A stretch of 8,834 nucleotides of DNA from Armatimonadota bacterium (GTDB taxonomy: Bacteria; Sysuimicrobiota; Sysuimicrobiia; Sysuimicrobiales; JACQTN01): NCBI GenBank assembly GCA_016210785.1, contig JACQTN010000253.1:1-8834 (forward strand), in the 5' to 3' direction. The notes below the pieces were generated by a model. That model had not been told where the DNA came from. It ran no database searches and saw only the letters and a list, made by a program, of their open reading frames with translations. A program made the position numbers and the translations under genes. Of this stretch, positions 6,360 through 8,834 are shown piece by piece. Each line of letters opens with the position of its first letter. Position 1 is the first letter of the stretch.

Positions 6360-6455
6360 GAGCGATCCTCGCAGGCTTTCAGTTTGGGTACTGCTCACCA
6401 CTGCTTCGGCCTCAACGGGATCCGACCCTGCTTTCCTCGATGGTCCATCTACACC
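6360..6455 (-). other. Spacer between ApbA-like reductase and RraA-like gene
   Basis: This 96-base gap lies inside the leftward cluster. It carries the ribosome binding site of the RraA-like gene (GAGGA, 6366-6370 on +). It also has a short direct repeat, ACTGCT twice at a 10-base period, within TACTGCTCACCACTGCT around 6390-6406. On the - strand TTGAGG lies upstream, but without a convincing -10 box. An internal promoter is possible but not shown. Confidence 0.35.
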
Positions 6456-7517
6456 TCAGGGAAGGTCGAGGCCGAGCTGGCGGCGCACCCGGTCCAGATC
6501 TTCCACGTTCTCCCATCCCATCCGCCGGCGTTCATCTTCGATCTCGTAGATCATCTCCACCAGGGCTGCGTTGAGGGGCACCGGCACGCCCAGCCGGTTC
6601 CCTCGCTCGACCACCGCGCCAGTCAGGCCGCGGGTCTCGGAGCGGCGCTTCCGGTAGGCGAGGTCCCACCAGATCCCGCTGCCGATCTTGCGGAACGCGT
6701 GGCCGCCCGGGTGGTCCTGGCGGGTGCGGCAGAGCCGGACCACCAGATCGTCGAAGAAGGCGTACACGCGCGCTGTGTCCGCACTCGTCCGGGGTCGGAA
6801 CAGATCAGGGTCGAAGTAGTCGGAGGGGTCTATGCGTACACCCGCGGCATCGGCCACGGTCAGGGCCTCCCGCACCAGGAGAGCGGCCAGGCGCTTTCCC
6901 ACCTCCGTGTCCATGACGGCGTGCATGGGCCCGTCCACCAGGGCGGTGAGGATGACCCACGAACAGTAGATCTGCTTGCCCCAGATGTCCCCGACGATGT
7001 TCGTGAGCACCCTCACCGGTGCCACCGGCGCGAACAGCCCGGCCAGACCCCGGATGCGGTCGGTGACCGCGCCGTTCAGTTCTCCGATGTCCAGGGGGCC
7101 CAGGGGCACATACTCCAGGTGGCCCGGAGCCACCACAGCCCCGCCGTAGTTGGGCACGGTGCCGATGGTACGGACCTCTCCCACCCGCGCGGCGACCAGC
7201 TCATAGTTGAAGCCATTCTGCAGAGAAATGACGTAACCGCCCGGTGCGAGCCGGGGCACGACCAGGTCCAGCGCAGACTCCGTGTCCTGAGACTGGACGG
7301 CGATGGCCACCACGTCGAGGCGCGGAGGCAGATCCTCCGGCGTTACCGCGCGGGGCCGTGCGTGCAGCGACCGCAGCCCCTCGACGTGAAGACCATCGCG
7401 GGTAATGGCGTCGACGTGCTCCCGCCACCGGTCCACCAGGAGCACAGGGACGTCGGCGTCGGTCAGGTAGGCACCCGCCAGCCCGCCAATAGCGCCGGCA
7501 CCGATGATGGTCAGCAT
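6456..7517 (-). CDS. ApbA/PanE-like 2-dehydropantoate 2-reductase family protein
   Basis: This is an NAD(P)-dependent reductase of the ketopantoate reductase fold, 353 aa from the ATG at 7515-7517. The N-terminal Rossmann domain opens MLTIIGAGAIGGLAGAYL with GxGxxG at 6-11. SLQNGFN (98-104) matches the conserved Q-N-G motif. The C-terminal helical domain has the catalytic-type lysine K181 in IWGKQIY. E294 falls in RKRRSETRGLTGAVVERG, in line with the R-x-T/S-E motif, and GVPVPLNAALVEMI closes the site. It is about 50 residues longer than typical PanE, with an insertion around 231-285 (SDYFDPDLF to GSGIWWDL). That, and the catabolic neighbours, argue for a 2-keto/2-hydroxy acid other than ketopantoate. 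A GTG at 7524-7526 overlapping the SDR stop (GTGA), with GGGGA 9 bases upstream, is a credible alternative start adding three residues. Confidence 0.88.
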   Translation of the reverse strand: MLTIIGAGAIGGLAGAYLTDADVPVLLVDRWREHVDAITRDGLHVEGLRSLHARPRAVTPEDLPPRLDVVAIAVQSQDTESALDLVVPRLAPGGYVISLQNGFNYELVAARVGEVRTIGTVPNYGGAVVAPGHLEYVPLGPLDIGELNGAVTDRIRGLAGLFAPVAPVRVLTNIVGDIWGKQIYCSWVILTALVDGPMHAVMDTEVGKRLAALLVREALTVADAAGVRIDPSDYFDPDLFRPRTSADTARVYAFFDDLVVRLCRTRQDHPGGHAFRKIGSGIWWDLAYRKRRSETRGLTGAVVERGNRLGVPVPLNAALVEMIYEIEDERRRMGWENVEDLDRVRRQLGLDLP

Positions 7518-7522
7518 GGGGT

Positions 7523-8260
7523 TCACAGCATCACATCCCCGCCGTTGGGGCAGAGCGTCTGCCCCACGTAGAAGCTCGAGTCGTCGCAGGCAAGGAAGAT
7601 GGCCGTGGGCACCACGTCCTCGATCTCCCCGGCCCTGCCGATGGGCAACCCCGCCACCGTCTGGTGGAATCTCTCGGAAGCCGGCCGCCCGGTACGGATG
7701 GGACCGGGCGCGATGGCATTGACATGAATGCCGTGGCGGGAGACCTCCAGGGCCAGGGACTTGGTGAAGCCGATGATGCCCGCCTTTGCTGCGGCGTAGT
7801 GGGCCAGCCCGGCGCCACCCTTCTGCCCCCGCTGGGAGGCAATGTTGATGATCTTGCCCCGCCCGGCCTCCAGCATGTGGGGGAGCACGTGCCGCGTGCA
7901 AAGAAACGCTCCGCGCAGGTGCACCGCGATCGTGCGATCCCACTCGGCGCTGGACATCTCCGCCACGGGCACGTAGGTGGCGATGCCGGCGTTATTCACG
8001 AGAATGTCGATGTGCCCGAAGCGGCCCAGAGTCTCCCGCACGATACTCTGCACGGCCGATTCGTCGGCGACGTCCCCGGGGACGGCCAGCGCCTCCCCGC
8101 CCATCTCCATCAACCGCACCACTGTCGCCTGGGCGGCCTGTCCGTCGATATCGTTGACGGCGACCTTTGTGCCTTCCCGGACGAACCCTTCGGCGATGCC
8201 GCGGCCGATCCCCCGCCCCGCCCCGGTGATGAGTGCGACCTTGCCCTGCAGCCTGCTCAA
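7523..8260 (-). CDS. SDR family oxidoreductase (FabG-like)
   Basis: This is a classical short-chain dehydrogenase/reductase of 245 aa. The cofactor motif is TGAGRGIG (12-19), with VNDID (35-39) ending strand 2, where the acidic D37 suggests NAD preference. GDVAD (62-66) and NNAG (89-92) follow. Catalytic S142, Y155 and K159 (HYAAAK) are present, and IAPGPIRT (183-190) is the conserved post-catalytic segment. The usual catalytic Asn of the N-S-Y-K tetrad is replaced by H114 (IAVHLRG), seen in some SDRs. The start is TTG at 8258-8260 with GGAGG 8 bases upstream. Upstream in-frame codons to 8341 would give an Arg/Gly-rich leader with no family match. The stop overlaps the possible GTG start of the ApbA-like gene, and a 31-base gap follows the preceding SDR, so the three are probably one transcript. 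Substrate unknown; likely a hydroxy acid, sugar or alcohol. Confidence 0.92.
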   Translation of the reverse strand: MSRLQGKVALITGAGRGIGRGIAEGFVREGTKVAVNDIDGQAAQATVVRLMEMGGEALAVPGDVADESAVQSIVRETLGRFGHIDILVNNAGIATYVPVAEMSSAEWDRTIAVHLRGAFLCTRHVLPHMLEAGRGKIINIASQRGQKGGAGLAHYAAAKAGIIGFTKSLALEVSRHGIHVNAIAPGPIRTGRPASERFHQTVAGLPIGRAGEIEDVVPTAIFLACDDSSFYVGQTLCPNGGDVML

Positions 8261-8268
8261 CGCCCTGC

Positions 8269-8273
8269 CCTCC
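8269..8273 (-). promoter_or_regulatory. Ribosome binding site deciding the TTG start of the SDR
   Basis: GGAGG on the - strand lies 8 bases before the TTG at 8258-8260. It supports this start over the upstream extension, whose Arg/Gly-rich leader has no SDR match. Confidence 0.6.
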
Positions 8274-8291
8274 TCTCCCCGGCCACGATCC

Positions 8292-8834
8292 TCACGAGCC
8301 CCTGAACAGGGGCGTGACAAAGGCCTGCCGCGGCCAGACATTTGGCCCGGTGGCCAGCACCTCCCGGACGGTGCGCGCGATGTCCGCGGGCTGCAGACCC
8401 CAGTCCGCCTGCGCTGTACGCACCGAGAACGTGGTGTGCACCTCCCCCGGCTCGATGAGGGTGACCTTCACGCCGCTGGCCCGCACCTCCGCGCCCACCG
8501 CCTGACTGAACCCGTCCAGGGCAAACTTGGAGGCGCAGTAGGCGGCGATGTTGACCGTCCCCACCCTCCCCGCGCCCGAGGAGATGTTGACGATGTGGCC
8601 GCGGCCGGCCGCCAGCATGTGCGGCAGGGCGGCCCGCGTGAACAGGAAGACCGCCGTGACGTTCACGTCCATCAGGCGCCGCCATGCCTCCACGGGCATC
8701 TCGTGGGTTGGCCCCCGCCACCCGACGCCGGCGTTGTTGACCACGGCATCGAGGCGGCCTCCCCACTCCAGGGCCCGCGCCACCGCCCCCGCTGCGGTGC
8801 CTTCCTCGGCCACGTCGCCCGGCACGACGGCGGC
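8292..8834 (-). CDS. SDR family oxidoreductase (5' end cut by window edge)
   Basis: This is a second classical SDR. Its start lies beyond the right edge, so the N-terminal cofactor motif is missing; 180 codons remain, and the frame is still open at 8834. Visible are PGDVAEEG (end of strand 3 region), VVNNAGVGW (NNAG), and MDVNVTAVFLFTRAALPHML with the catalytic-type Asn present. NISSGAG supplies the catalytic Ser, YCASK the Tyr-xxx-Lys pair, and IEPGEVHTTF the post-catalytic loop. The E-P-G-x-V-x-T form is common in SDRs acting on a wide range of alcohols. It is only distantly similar to the next SDR, so this is a pair of different subfamilies, not a recent duplication. It is co-oriented with the downstream SDR at a 31-base gap and is the first visible gene of the cluster. 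Confidence 0.9.
   Translation of the reverse strand, partial: AAVVPGDVAEEGTAAGAVARALEWGGRLDAVVNNAGVGWRGPTHEMPVEAWRRLMDVNVTAVFLFTRAALPHMLAAGRGHIVNISSGAGRVGTVNIAAYCASKFALDGFSQAVGAEVRASGVKVTLIEPGEVHTTFSVRTAQADWGLQPADIARTVREVLATGPNVWPRQAFVTPLFRGS

Noticed and set aside
3204..7571. A 1455-codon open frame on the + strand
   Set aside because: It runs antisense to the epimerase, RraA-like and ApbA-like genes and out of frame through the MFS gene. The translation is Arg/His/Gly/Pro-rich with no domain. It reflects scarce stop codons in GC-rich DNA.
1..8834. CRISPR arrays, transposases, phage or toxin-antitoxin genes
   Set aside because: None was seen on reading both strands; no regularly spaced repeats or matching protein motifs.

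Overview
The window is GC-rich, densely coded bacterial DNA, judged by eye. Genes run on both strands, with TTG and GTG starts and short Shine-Dalgarno motifs. I see no rRNA, tRNA, CRISPR array, insertion sequence or phage gene. Base composition and gene content fit a high-GC, metabolically versatile heterotroph (for example Actinomycetota, Chloroflexota, or a deep-branching environmental lineage). The sequence alone does not fix the phylum.

Layout. (1) Positions 1-2204, + strand: the 3' end of a peptide/nickel-type ABC transporter operon, made of the C-terminus of the solute-binding protein and two DppB/DppC-like permeases. No ATPase gene lies in view. (2) Positions 2265-4045, - strand: a three-cistron unit of a 42-codon flavin-oxidoreductase remnant, an NAD-dependent epimerase/dehydratase and a LysE/RhtB exporter. 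The first two overlap by an ATGA junction. (3) Positions 4189-5517, + strand: a 12-TM-type MFS transporter, divergent from unit 2 across a short AT-rich, palindrome-bearing spacer. A 23-codon ORF with a good ribosome binding site follows it. (4) Positions 5631-8834, - strand: a co-oriented catabolic-looking cluster, read as SDR (cut by the window edge), a second SDR, an ApbA/PanE-like reductase and an RraA-like protein.

How the parts may work together (inference). Two SDRs, a ketopantoate-reductase-fold enzyme and an RraA/HMG-aldolase-fold protein are a plausible toolkit for oxidising or reducing hydroxy/keto acids and cleaving a keto-acid intermediate. The ABC importer, MFS transporter and LysE exporter provide small-molecule import and export nearby. 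No substrate can be read from the sequence.

The most unusual object is the 42-codon ORF at 3917-4045. It joins the N-terminal FAD-binding GxGxxG motif of a flavin oxidoreductase directly to what looks like the C-terminal tail of the same kind of enzyme, and still keeps a ribosome binding site and translational overlap with the epimerase. I found no strong evidence for a wholly new system. The best candidates are that remnant, the SDR/SDR/ApbA/RraA cluster, and the structured convergent spacer with a small ORF.
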